This document shows, one piece after another, positions 21,451 to 30,489 of a stretch of 64,000 bases of DNA. The notes under the pieces were generated by a model. That model was not told where the DNA came from and searched no databases. It worked only from the letters and a program-made list of their open reading frames with translations. The position numbers and the translations under genes are program-made. The first letter of the stretch is position 1; each line of letters starts with the position of its first letter. The stretch covers positions 64,871 through 128,870 of the forward strand of contig NMRB01000687.1 of the NCBI GenBank assembly GCA_002633025.1. Reading direction: 5' to 3'. Source of the stretch: Notospermus geniculatus (Eukaryota > Nemertea > Pilidiophora > Heteronemertea > Lineidae).

Positions 21451-22539
21451 ATGATGAAGATTACTCACGCGGGAGAAAATACTTCACTCAAACCTCCTGG
21501 AATGTTCGACAAAAATCCAATCGTGACTTCACTAATTCTGGTTTCCACAGTATCTCATGAGGAAGACCTAAATGATAGCTGGGAATATCGCCTTTCGGTG
21601 CTGCTCTGGAAATGGGTACCGCCATTTTTGATTGCTTTAGGGACCGCATTAAACACATTAACAATCTTCGTCCTCGTGAAACGAAAATTCGGGAAATCAT
21701 CCACCAGGATGTTACTTATCACACTTGCTGTAGCAGATACCTCTGTGTTATGGACTGGACTTCTACGACACTGGATCAGGGACAGGTTTGGAGTAGATTT
21801 GCGAGACTCTGCGTCTGCAATTTGTAAGATTCACGTCTTCTCAACGTACTTCGCTTTCCAATTTGGCAGTTGGAACGTGGCATTGTTGACAGTTGAAAGA
21901 ATGATATCTGTTTGTTATCCATTGAAAGCATCAACTATTTGTTCAAAGAGATCCACCGCTATAGCTCTTGGATGCCTATTTATCTTTCTTGTAGCCCTGA
22001 ATTCGCATTTCATGTACCTCTTCACTATTTTGGAAGACGGTGACTGTTTTGTCGACTCAGACCATACAGCAGACGAATTTTTCTTTTTCAGTGTCTGGAC
22101 TTGGCTCGATCTCCTGATACAGTCTGGTCTACCATTTCTTGTGATTACTTCTTGTAACTGTGCCGTTTTATCCACTGTTGTCAAGGGCCACATAACGAGA
22201 CGAAAAATGCAAAACATTCAGAACGTCCCGGACGGCAAGTCATCTCAGTTGACGAGTATGACTTACATGTTGACCATCGTCAGTGTAATGTTTATTCTCC
22301 TCACACTGCCTGTCAATGTCTTTTATGTTGTCACAGGTCTAATGGACTACACCACCTACGAACAAAACTTTCACACAATAGAAATTGTTTATACCTCGAC
22401 AAGCCTTTTCAATTACTTGAATAACTCCATCAACTTCCTTTTCTACTGCATCGGTGGGAGTCAGTTCCGACGAGAGGCATTCAAAGCGTTGCATTTTCCA
22501 ACTTTTCGGAAGTTGCTGATAAAATGTAGCAACAACTAA
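21451..22539 (+). CDS. Class A (rhodopsin-family) G-protein-coupled receptor, paralogue 2
   Basis: An intact intronless receptor of 362 residues, aligning end to end with the receptor at 16242. Key positions are a possible N-glycosylation site at Asn10 (N-T-S), Asn68 in TM1, Asp96 in TM2, Cys125 and Cys199 for the outer disulphide, ERM (149-151), the LTLP of TM6 (Pro287) and NFLFY (328-332) in TM7, then QFRRE. The C-terminal tail is slightly longer than in paralogue 1 and ends in KCSNN, with a Cys that could be lipidated (inference). It starts with the same Met-Met pair. Family knowledge places it with orphan or peptide-type class A receptors; no ligand can be named. It lies about 4.1 kb downstream of paralogue 1 on the same strand, as expected of tandem duplication. 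No convincing TATA box was seen close upstream. Confidence 0.92.
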   Translation: MMKITHAGENTSLKPPGMFDKNPIVTSLILVSTVSHEEDLNDSWEYRLSVLLWKWVPPFLIALGTALNTLTIFVLVKRKFGKSSTRMLLITLAVADTSVLWTGLLRHWIRDRFGVDLRDSASAICKIHVFSTYFAFQFGSWNVALLTVERMISVCYPLKASTICSKRSTAIALGCLFIFLVALNSHFMYLFTILEDGDCFVDSDHTADEFFFFSVWTWLDLLIQSGLPFLVITSCNCAVLSTVVKGHITRRKMQNIQNVPDGKSSQLTSMTYMLTIVSVMFILLTLPVNVFYVVTGLMDYTTYEQNFHTIEIVYTSTSLFNYLNNSINFLFYCIGGSQFRREAFKALHFPTFRKLLIKCSNN

Positions 22540-22682
22540 GAAAACCGAAAACGTCCGAAACTAGGCAGAGTTTATAGGTTCAAGTCCATGCTGGAGTATG
22601 ATTTCTTATGCTGAAATTTAGTATAGTATCTGCGGGTTGTTACATCACGAGGTGACTGGCGCCTACTTTTAACACCTTAGTA

Positions 22683-22688
22683 AATAAA
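22683..22688 (+). terminator. Candidate polyadenylation signal of receptor 2
   Basis: AATAAA at 22683-22688 lies about 144 bp after the stop codon at 22539, a plausible 3' UTR length. Confidence 0.45.
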
Positions 22689-22771
22689 TTTCTTTAAACC
22701 CTAAGTTGTGAGTGAATTGTCCTTTCATGCAGGAGTCCTTGTGTTTCGTTCGAGTTTCAATTTGACTTGAA

Positions 22772-22985
22772 TCGTCAATGACGCTGTGGCCATTCGTGAC
22801 GTCAGAGGGAAACCCATGACTACCGCATTTGTCATGACGTCACGTATGGATCTTTGCGTAATCGTGACGCTCCCCCATACGGCGGTGACGTGGTTCGATT
22901 GTGATGTCAGAGTCGGTCGTCATTTGTGGGTGAAAAAAGGCGAAGAACACCAATTTCCGATATTCCGCGCATCGTCAAACCCCCT
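22772..22985 (+). repeat. ~210-bp dispersed repeat, copy 1 (pair at 25843)
   Basis: GTCAATGACGCTGTGGCCATTC, then GACGTCAGAGG, ACTACCGCATT, TGACGTCACGTATGGATC and CGGTGACGTGGTTC are repeated in the same order at 25843-26050. Both copies contain two perfect CRE-like TGACGTCA/GACGTCA sites. Confidence 0.7.
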
Positions 22986-23083
22986 GTCGGAACGAAAGAC
23001 TCGATGCCACGAAGAAAGCAGCGAACAAAATGATAGACATTCGCGTTGGTGTTTCGGGGGCTTTGCGAAAACTACCTATATAT

Positions 23084-23116
23084 CGGGTGTCCCAAAAAAA
23101 GTGAGAACCGCTTTTT
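23084..23116 (+). other. Solitary mariner-like terminus GGGTGTCCCAAAAAAA
   Basis: GGGTGTCCCAAAAAAAGTGA after a TATA-rich flank matches the usual start of mariner/pogo-type terminal repeats. I found no matching inverted end downstream, so the element is truncated or the match is chance. Confidence 0.35.
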
Positions 23117-23632
23117 GACAAGTACTTTCTCAGCGACAGATGAACCGAATTCATTGGAATTTTTCACAGAGTAACCTCAGGGTATCTTCAACAAGTCTGC
23201 AAAATATCTAAGAGATCGGTCACACATTGTGCGAGTATTGTCACATTCAAAATAGCAGATCGGCCTTCGATCATCGAAGATGTTTCATGTAGGATCCTTG
23301 CGTTTCATTCGAGTTTTAATTATGGCCTCCATCCCACAGGGTGAGGACGTATTGATTTCGCAGGATTTCTTTCTTTCTATGAATCTCTCCAATTTTCAAC
23401 TTCTGGGCGCGGTTTGCAAATATGTACCACTGGATGGATCTCGTTCAATGTTCGTCACGATCTGCAATATTATGATTGTTGCCATTGGCGAAAGGCTGGA
23501 ATTAAACCAGCTGGCATTATTAACCGAATGTGGCATGATTTTCTACCAAATCTGCCGGCTAGCGCGATAGGTGAGATCAGAATTCGGTGTCTGTTACGTA
23601 AGACGTTGGTGTAACAAATCTCTTAACATTCC

Positions 23633-24205
23633 CGTTAACCTGTATCAGCAACAGCCTGTTAGCATCATGTACACAGGCTGTTGCAGGGTTTTCAATTTCC
23701 GGGATGAGGGCATACCAGCTATTTTCAAGAGGCTATTTTGGGCGCATTTTTGCGCGGCCGCGCCTGCCTTACGTGATGGCTACAGATGATATGAAGACAT
23801 CTGATAAGAAAAAACAGCAAGATTCAGTGATGCTCACAAATAAAATCTTTATTGTCAAATCTTTTCTCAGTTGTCCACAGTTGTTTTTACACTTTCAGAT
23901 GTTATTTCCAAAGCGGACGTCGCCCTTAGTAGCCTACTATACTGCCCACTTCGGAGCTAGCTCCGGGCCCTTCATCGGCCCTATCATTGCAAAAATCATT
24001 GATTTCGTTCCCGTCATGCTCGTAAGACAGCGAAACGAAGAAAAAAAAAATCAAAAAAATTTTTTTTCTTCAAAATTTGTTTTTTTCAATTTTTTTTATT
24101 TTGGGCGCGGCTAATTTGGGCGCTACCGTTTAACGGTAGTTCTACCTGGAAATTGAAAGCCCTGTTTGGTGATACAGGTTAACATGGTGTTAACAGGCTG
24201 TTGTC
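23633..24205. mobile_element. Inverted-repeat element, GTTAACCTGTATCA arms
   Basis: The left arm (GTTAACCTGTATCAGCAACA, then CAGGCTGTTG, then CAGGGTTTTCAATTTCC) pairs with the reverse complement of about 24140-24205. The interior contains a homopolymer-rich A/T segment (24021-24110) next to GGGCGCGGC, similar in composition to the subterminal blocks of the 14417-15515 element. Confidence 0.55.
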
Positions 24206-25345
24206 ATTCTTAGTTAGGTGTCTCCATGAATTTATTACATCACAAAGCAATTCCTGGTATGTTTTCGGCTCTCTGAAGAGAGATAACTTGCAAATCAGGC
24301 GTTAACCATCTTTCTTTAACATCGAGCCAAATAAAGATGAGTGTTAACGCTAACAGACAGCTCTGACCTCTTGGAAGTTTAACACCGCCTTTAACCACTT
24401 AACATTTCTAAATTCTACTCGAATCAGAATACTTTATTCACAAAGTGTTCAACAGCAAGGGTAATACATGTACAGTCTTGTTCGTATTAATATCAACACC
24501 GATTATCTCAAATATCTCATAAACCATCAAACCTATTTAAATGCGGTTTTCTGCATAAAGTCAGAAATCTTGTTGACTACAACTGGGCATCAATGTTTTT
24601 GCACAAGACTCACTTCTTCATTGCGTAATCTGTCATTGAAAAAAGGTCCCAAAAAAAACTTTTTGGTTTCTGGATTTTTCACCAAAATTCCTTGGCTAGA
24701 ATGAAGTTATGCCAAAATAAAGGTGATTTAGCAAGTTACTGTCAAAATCGGCCATTTAGTTTTTGAAAAATTGACGTTTTTGTAAAGCTATATCAACACC
24801 ACTTGTCTTCCACTGCCAACAACTTATGAGACGGTCCCTATACTTCATGTTCCTTGTGTAGGCCGTCAGTGCACACAAAATCCATAGATCTATAGAACAG
24901 CGCTGAGTCCTATGTGGCAAAAGTGTTACATAATAATTTTTCAAGTGTGTGGAGGCTTTAGTGACCAATTCATGCACTGGTTAACTTCAAACAAAGATGA
25001 CAAAGGCTACTAAGTTCTTTCTCAATGCCTGTTACTTTTTGCAATACAATGTCATGAATAACCAGTACNNAGGTTACACAAAAACAAATTGGATAATGAC
25101 ACTGTCAATGAGACGAATGTGCGTAAATTACTCGTACGGCAGTTTCAAGATCCCGCCGATTTATGAATGAAATGGGGAGCAATAAAACGGGACGTTTTAT
25201 TATCTAGGTCACGAAGTTTCAGTCAGGACGAGCAAACCGCTTTAAGTTAACATGTCCTGTAACAGATATGTTATGTGTAACACCAACTGTTACCGAAGCT
25301 GTTACAGCCAAGATACAGAATAGCACAAAATTGACACACAAAATG
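24206..25345. other. Intergenic sequence, no supported gene
   Basis: A/T-rich sequence with two Ns at 25069-25070 and short phrases on TGTAACAGATATGTTA and TGTTACAG that recur around 25255-25320 and 25690. No gene, RNA or clear element boundary is seen. Confidence 0.35.
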
Positions 25346-25584
25346 ATAATAAGCAAGAAGTCAATCTCCAGAATTCACGAATTTTCGACCCCAACCGGGG
25401 TATTTTTCAAGTGGAAATTTACAATCTGAAACTCGAGAAAAGGCTCAACCTTTTCTCGACTTAGTCTTTTCTCGAAAAGACTCAGTCTTTTCTCGAGTTT
25501 CAGATTGTAAAGTTCCACTTGAAAAAGACCCCGGTTGGGGTCGAAAATTCGTGAATTCTTGAGATTGACTTCTTGCTTATTATC
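25346..25584. repeat. 239-bp palindrome made of two opposed hairpin-repeat copies
   Basis: The left arm (ATAATAAGCAAGAAGTCAAT to about 25440) and the right arm (about 25485-25584) are near-perfect reverse complements. Each arm contains one copy of the core GAATTCACGAATTTTCGACC followed by CCAACCGGGG. The loop holds further TTTTCTCGA repeats. The arms share their flanks with the single copy at 12103 (CAAGTGGAAC, TTTACAATCTGAAACTC), so this is an inverted dimer of that repeat. Confidence 0.8.
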
Positions 25585-25842
25585 GAAGCTGTTACAGAAT
25601 GTGTTTTTTTAACAGATATCGAACGCCAACAGCTATGTTAGATCGGTGTTTGTCTCGATGTCAGAATTGGTGGTTAGTGTTAGGGATCTGTGACAGATAT
25701 GTTACACTAACACTTAACACTTACACTTCACATATCCAGTCCCAAGAATGGAGAAACATGTTAACTCTGGTACGTCTAGGTGGCGGTCATCAAATTCACT
25801 ATTCAGCGAATTTATTTTCTCGTTTATTTCTACTTTTGACAT

Positions 25843-26055
25843 GAATTGTCAATGACACCCTGGTCATTCGCGACGTCAGAGGAAAACCCTTGACTACCGC
25901 ATTCATCTTGACGTCACGTATGGATCATTGCCTTGCCGAGACACCATCGCAATAGCGGTGACGTGGTTCTGTTGTGAATTAGAGCCAGTGGGCACTTTCC
26001 GGTGGAAAAAGCCGAAAACATCTGATGCATTTTCAACGTTGAGACATGTCCAATC
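25843..26055 (+). repeat. ~210-bp dispersed repeat, copy 2 (pair at 22772)
   Basis: Same order of conserved blocks as 22772-22985 (GTCAATGAC, GACGTCAGAGG, TGACGTCACGTATGGATC, GGTGACGTGGTTC), about 75-80% alike. Confidence 0.65.
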
Positions 26056-26825
26056 GTAATCGCAGCATCGACTAACCCACGTCGACACGGAAGCCTCGTC
26101 CTACATATATTATATGATGGATTCACTCCGCAGTTCATGGAGTAGTCCAGCCCCTCAAGTAGCACGTATTTAATAATGGGATTGCATATGATATATAAGT
26201 TGGCATTCAATTTTGGTGGTGCATGTGAATCTAGTATGTTTGTTATGCAGACAGTGTTCCCGCCAGAGGGTACTAAGGGTACCATGTTAGTACCCTCAAA
26301 GGAACAGAAAAGGGCTGTTTTCTTTAATTTCATGAGGTTTTTGCTAATTTTGAAGAAATTAGTACCCTCAAAAATATTTCTGGCAGAAATCATGCAGTAT
26401 AACATTTTTCACAAGGTAAATCAATGCCGGTTTGTCTGCAACAAGTCAGAGTACTGCAGGCGTAATGATTTTCTGATGAGGCAGGCGGACGTGGTCGCAC
26501 TGAATGTTCTTCGGTTGCCAGAGATTCCCCAGAAATCTGGCATGCGATCTGGTGAGAGGAATTCGGCGCAAAATAAATGCCTGTAACCCCATGATGACCT
26601 AGTGTTTTTCGAATTTTTGGGGAATCGAATGTCCAAGTGTGTGTAGCAGCAGGGGCCTGGACCTGACAAAAATCGCTTTCACGTGTTTTGATGAATGTTC
26701 CTTTTGCGGGAAAAGTGGCATTTTCTGGGTGAAATCAGACGTTTGATTGGTACGCCCATGTACTCAGATCACCCGCTAGAAATGCACTGCGTGTACCTTC
26801 AGTTTTATGTAAAATGGTCTTATTA
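26056..26825. other. Intergenic sequence, no supported gene
   Basis: Two overlapping opposite-strand frames (163 codons minus at 25914-26405; 136 codons plus at 26176-26586) look like chance frames. The phrase TTAGTACCCTCAAA occurs twice (about 26287 and 26361). No domain is recognised. Confidence 0.35.
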
Positions 26826-26826
26826 T

Positions 26827-27380
26827 CCCACCGAACGGAAGCTCGGTAGGGATATAGAGAAACCCCTAGTGTGCGTACGTGCGTCCGTCCGGCCGTCCGT
26901 CCGGGCCTATAACTCTGCAACGAACCAAGATTTTGAATCAGTATTTCCAGGCAAGTTGTGTTAGCGGCCAAAGGTGTGTCGTACACTGCACCCGTCGTGA
27001 TGTGACCTTTGACGTTGACCCTGTGACCTTTGACACAAATATCCCTTTCGTCTATAACTTTGTAACGAAGGCAGATTTTCAGTCAGTATTTTCAGGGAAG
27101 GTGTGCGAGCAGTCAGAGGTGTGTCGCGCACTGCAACCGTCGCGATGTGACCCTTGACCTTGTGACCTTTGACACAAATATTCCATCCGGCCTATAACTT
27201 GGCAAAAAGGACAGATTTTCGGTCAGTATTTTCAGGGAAGCCTGTGTGAGCAGTCGAAGGTGTGTTGCGCACTATGTATAGCCGTCGTGATAGTACCTTT
27301 GACATTGCCCCTGTGACTTTTGACTCGAATATCCCTTTCGGCTCGCGACATTTCAGGAAAGGCAACATTCGTTCGGTGGG
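26827..27380. mobile_element. Element with CCCACCGAAC ends enclosing tandem repeats
   Basis: CCCACCGAAC at the left end and GTTCGGTGGG at the right end are exact inverted copies. Most of the interior is a tandem array (26905-27350). The composition resembles repeat-filled nonautonomous elements common in marine invertebrates. Confidence 0.5.
26905..27350 (+). repeat. About three tandem units of ~140 bp
   Basis: Each unit has CTATAACTTTG, AACGAAGGCAGATTTTCAGT, CAGTATTTTCAGGGAAG, GAGCAGTC, GTGTGTCGCGCACTGCA, GTCG-GATGTGACC and CTTTGACACAAATAT. Unit starts lie near 26906, 27050 and 27189. Divergence between units is about 15-20%. Confidence 0.8.
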
Positions 27381-27559
27381 ATTTACACACGCTTTGCGTT
27401 GCTCTTGTTTGACTGAGTGTTGCTCTGTGATTCAGAACATGTGCTCATTCGCTTGTTTTGATGCATGATTTGGTGGTCTGGTGACCAAAAGTAACATCTA
27501 CAGTTATGGCGAGAGAGCTGATTTCGATGGCCTTTTTTACCTGTGTCACATAACTGTGA

Positions 27560-27815
27560 GGAGCCTTACTTAATCTCTTGGGTGCTCTAGGGTGTTCCTG
27601 GGTGTTCTAGGGTATTCTTGGGTGTTTTGGGGTAGACTGTTCCAAAATACCCATTGACTCAAGGGTGCTCTAAGGTGTTCTTGGGTATCTCTGGGGTACC
27701 CGGACACCCTAGATACCCTAGAACACCCTTCACTCAATGGGTATTTTGGAACAGTCCACACAAGAACACCCAAGAATACCCTAGAGCACCCAAGAGAGAT
27801 TCTGTTTAGTAGGGT
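27560..27815. repeat. Palindrome built from GGGTGTTCTAGGGTATTCTT-type phrases
   Basis: The arms (about 27573-27685 and 27690-27800) are reverse complements with a central GGGGTACCC. Within each arm, GGGTGTTCT, GGGTATTCTT and GGGTGCTCT alternate at about 10-11-base spacing. No coding content. Confidence 0.7.
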
Positions 27816-27863
27816 GCGACCAATGCACATGTAGAGTAGAACTACTCCGCCATAGAAATCACT

Positions 27864-28710
27864 GGGCCGTATTCATAAAGGGTGATCATCGCGCGATTAG
27901 CTTTGACGCGGATAACTTTAGTATGGTGGTTAAAACAGGTTTGTACGCGTGTGGATAAACACCCTTGATGATCGCAATTCACAACAAGAGATGATCGGCC
28001 GTTTATCTGTCCGCGTCTAACTTCCCGCTTAATCACCGGTTTTCTTGCTGCGGGCATTCCCCAGTCACTGAAGGATCATGTAACGAAGTACGTAACATGT
28101 CAGAACAAAGGTCCCGGTCATACATGGCACCATATTTTTGATTGCGCGCCGGACGCCGATGGTTTTGCGTCGGAGTATGAACTACAGGCTTAACAGCCCA
28201 ACATGTCGAAAAAACGAGCTGACAATTTTGCAGCCAATTAGCGGATGTGGCTAATTGAGGCTGAAACATTCGGAAAGATGTGATTGAAAACAAACGTCCA
28301 GATGCTACAGCCAAGAAGAAGCAAGTGGCATGGGATGCTGTCGCACGTGATTCCCGGATTTGTATGATCTGTAAAAACACGCAAATCAACACGCGGTTTT
28401 CGTTCTGCCTCTTCCCACGCTTCCTCTGCACCCAATTCGAGGATACGGAGCGGATTCATTGCGAAGCTTCAGCGCGCCTTAGGCGAAATGACAGTTTGTA
28501 CGCGATATAAACAAGCCCCTTGGGACGTTTAACATTTCTTTTGTTACTTGCACGCAGGTGTCTACTTTTGTACGTTGGTTAAACGTCTGGTGATCTAATC
28601 ACTCTTTATGAAATGCTGTCTAACTTGAACGTGCGATTATCCCCTGTTTAGTCAGCGTTTTTGCTAGTTAGTCGCGTCAAAGAGAAAAACACCTTTTATG
28701 AATATGGCCC
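27864..28710. mobile_element. PIF/Harbinger-like element with ACT duplication, copy 1
   Basis: The ends GGGCCGTATTCATAAAGG and the reverse complement of AACACCTTTTATGAATATGGCCC form terminal repeats. ACT flanks both sides (27861-27863 and 28711-28713), a 3-bp duplication. The 847-bp element has a diverged second copy in reverse orientation at 62048-62756. On the minus strand a frame starts ATG at 28459 (MNPLRILELGAEEAWEEAER) and runs 73 codons. The second copy keeps the same ATG region (about 62299), which suggests the remnant of an autonomous parent's first exon. Superfamily is inferred from duplication length and terminus only. Confidence 0.7.
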
Positions 28711-28775
28711 ACTGTGTTTAAGTTGTACTGCCAGAAAGTATCACTGTGTTTAAGTTGTACTGCCAGAAAGTAAGT
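28711..28775 (+). repeat. Two direct repeats of ~32 bp
   Basis: ACTGTGTTTAAGTTGTACTG plus CCAGAAAGTA occurs at 28711 and again at 28743. The first copy begins at the right-hand ACT of the Harbinger-like element. Confidence 0.85.
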
Positions 28776-28947
28776 GGGTGTGGGCTGCTGGCTTAACCAG
28801 TGTAATATCCGCCAGTATTCCCCATTTTTCAGTGTTTCTTAGCATTTGGAATGACTGTTCAGTAGGGCGGTACGGTGCAATTCACACAGAGAGTCGCTTA
28901 TAGATATTACACCTGTACATAAGGCCATACTGTTATGTTGTTAGGGA

Positions 28948-29025
28948 GTTACGCTAACGATAACATTTACGTTAACGATATTTTTTTACATGAAATAGTG
29001 TTAACGTAAACGTTATCGTTAGCGT
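28948..29025. repeat. Hairpin with 26-bp stem of alternating GTTAACGTAAACG phrases
   Basis: ACGCTAACGATAACATTTAC at the left pairs with GTAAACGTTATCGTTAGCGT at the right across a loop of about 23 bases. The arm itself contains GTTAAC and TAACG sub-repeats. Confidence 0.75.
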
Positions 29026-29998
29026 GTGATCTCTTTAAACTCTGTATTACTATGCATTGAGTCGTACGATATCATAATTATATACGTAGCAGAAAAAAAT
29101 CCTTCCGCTCGGTTCCTCAAGTCATTTAATGATCAAAAAATACACAAAATTAACCGGCCAACCTGATCGATCAGCAGTAGCCTACTCTGATTTTCGCCAG
29201 AGGTGGTTTTCGAGCGGCTGATATTAGGCTACGATTACCTCAACGGAGACTTTTCCATAACGGATACCAGATTTGCAATGCCAACAAGCCATATAGAACT
29301 TACGAACGACAGCCCCTGTGAATTAGACAAACCATCGACAGGATCGATGCCATCCGTTGTTCCACTGTCATCGGCAGTAATATTTACACGGCGCGGAGGT
29401 AAACTGTTACATTGCACTTTTTACGCTGCGTACTGTAAAGTTCTGCGAGTTACATCGCTATCTTTGGGTGTGGCACTAACGCAGCAGATAAAAAAATGGT
29501 TGATTTCTTTTGAGGTACCCTATAAATCAGGGCACACCTACCCCGAGGGTCTCAATTTATTGAAGTGATACATTGAATTTTGTCACTTTACGTACTCGAA
29601 GGACTTCACCCATCTTCTGTGGACGACGTTCTGCGTAGAGGCGTTGAGTCCCCTTCGGGTTACTCGTACAGATAAGTGACAGCTCGGGCCTTATCCGCCC
29701 AGGACTCCGTCGATAAGGGGCGTTTCGGTGTACGATGGGATAACTGGTAAGTATCACAGAATTTTCCGACACGGAATGCCAGATATCAGACATGCACTTG
29801 TTGGTAAACGACTCGAAAGTGAGGTAACGTGACGTGCACGTGGCCGTTTGTTGGATTGATGTCTGCGGAGGATTTCTAGCATCAACATTCCGACGTTAGT
29901 GCATTGTAAAATGCAGTATCATATATATAGTGTAAAAATGGTGCTTATTTTGATTTCCAAGCCTGATTGATACTGGTACCTGCTTTACTGATACAACC
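29026..29998. other. Intergenic sequence, no supported gene; one small ACTCCGTC hairpin
   Basis: A 121-codon plus frame (29203-29568) and an overlapping minus frame have no domain. At about 29688-29725 CCTTATC and GATAAGG enclose a loop containing GGACTCCGTC, related to the hairpins at 30003-30115 and 32915-33003. Confidence 0.35.
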
Positions 29999-30455
29999 AC
30001 CAAAATCAGGCCTGATACGGAATTTGAATTGTTGAGTCCGTATCAGGCCAGCAAAATCCATCTTGTCCAAACAAGGCTATCGACTCCGTATGAACTCCGT
30101 CTTTAGCCTTGTCCGAATCGTGTCATCTTTTCCGTTAATGCATAAATTATTAATGAACCTAACCCCTACTTGACCCCGCCTCCGAGCCAATCAGAACTTG
30201 CGAAACAAATGACCGTTGGACACTTTCTTTGCTCTTCACGCTCGAATTTGTAACACGGATTTTGATTGGCGCGTCGATTTTCCTTCGTGCCCCGATGATT
30301 GGCTGAGGCTGTCACCACCTCAGAAACGGGAAATGTGGTGGATTCCAACCAGGCTAGATGACCGTCAGGACAGATAGACTGGTGAGAACCAGATGGCAAA
30401 ATCAGGACCGATACAGATTTTGTCTGTTGGATACGTATCGGTCCAGCCTCAAAGC
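29999..30455. repeat. Three short hairpins upstream of the recombinase pseudogene
   Basis: GGCCTGATACGGA/TCCGTATCAGGCC (about 30021-30058), ACAAGGCTA/TAGCCTTGT (about 30073-30112, loop with two ACTCCGT phrases) and GGACCGATAC/GTATCGGTCC (about 30404-30446) each fold into clean stems. Confidence 0.65.
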
Positions 30456-30489
30456 GCCCTGATTGGCTGAGGATTCACAACACAGGTTG

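Noticed and set aside
25914-26586. Two long overlapping frames (163 and 136 codons) on opposite strands
   Set aside because: They overlap heavily, contain no domain and part of one lies in a dispersed repeat.
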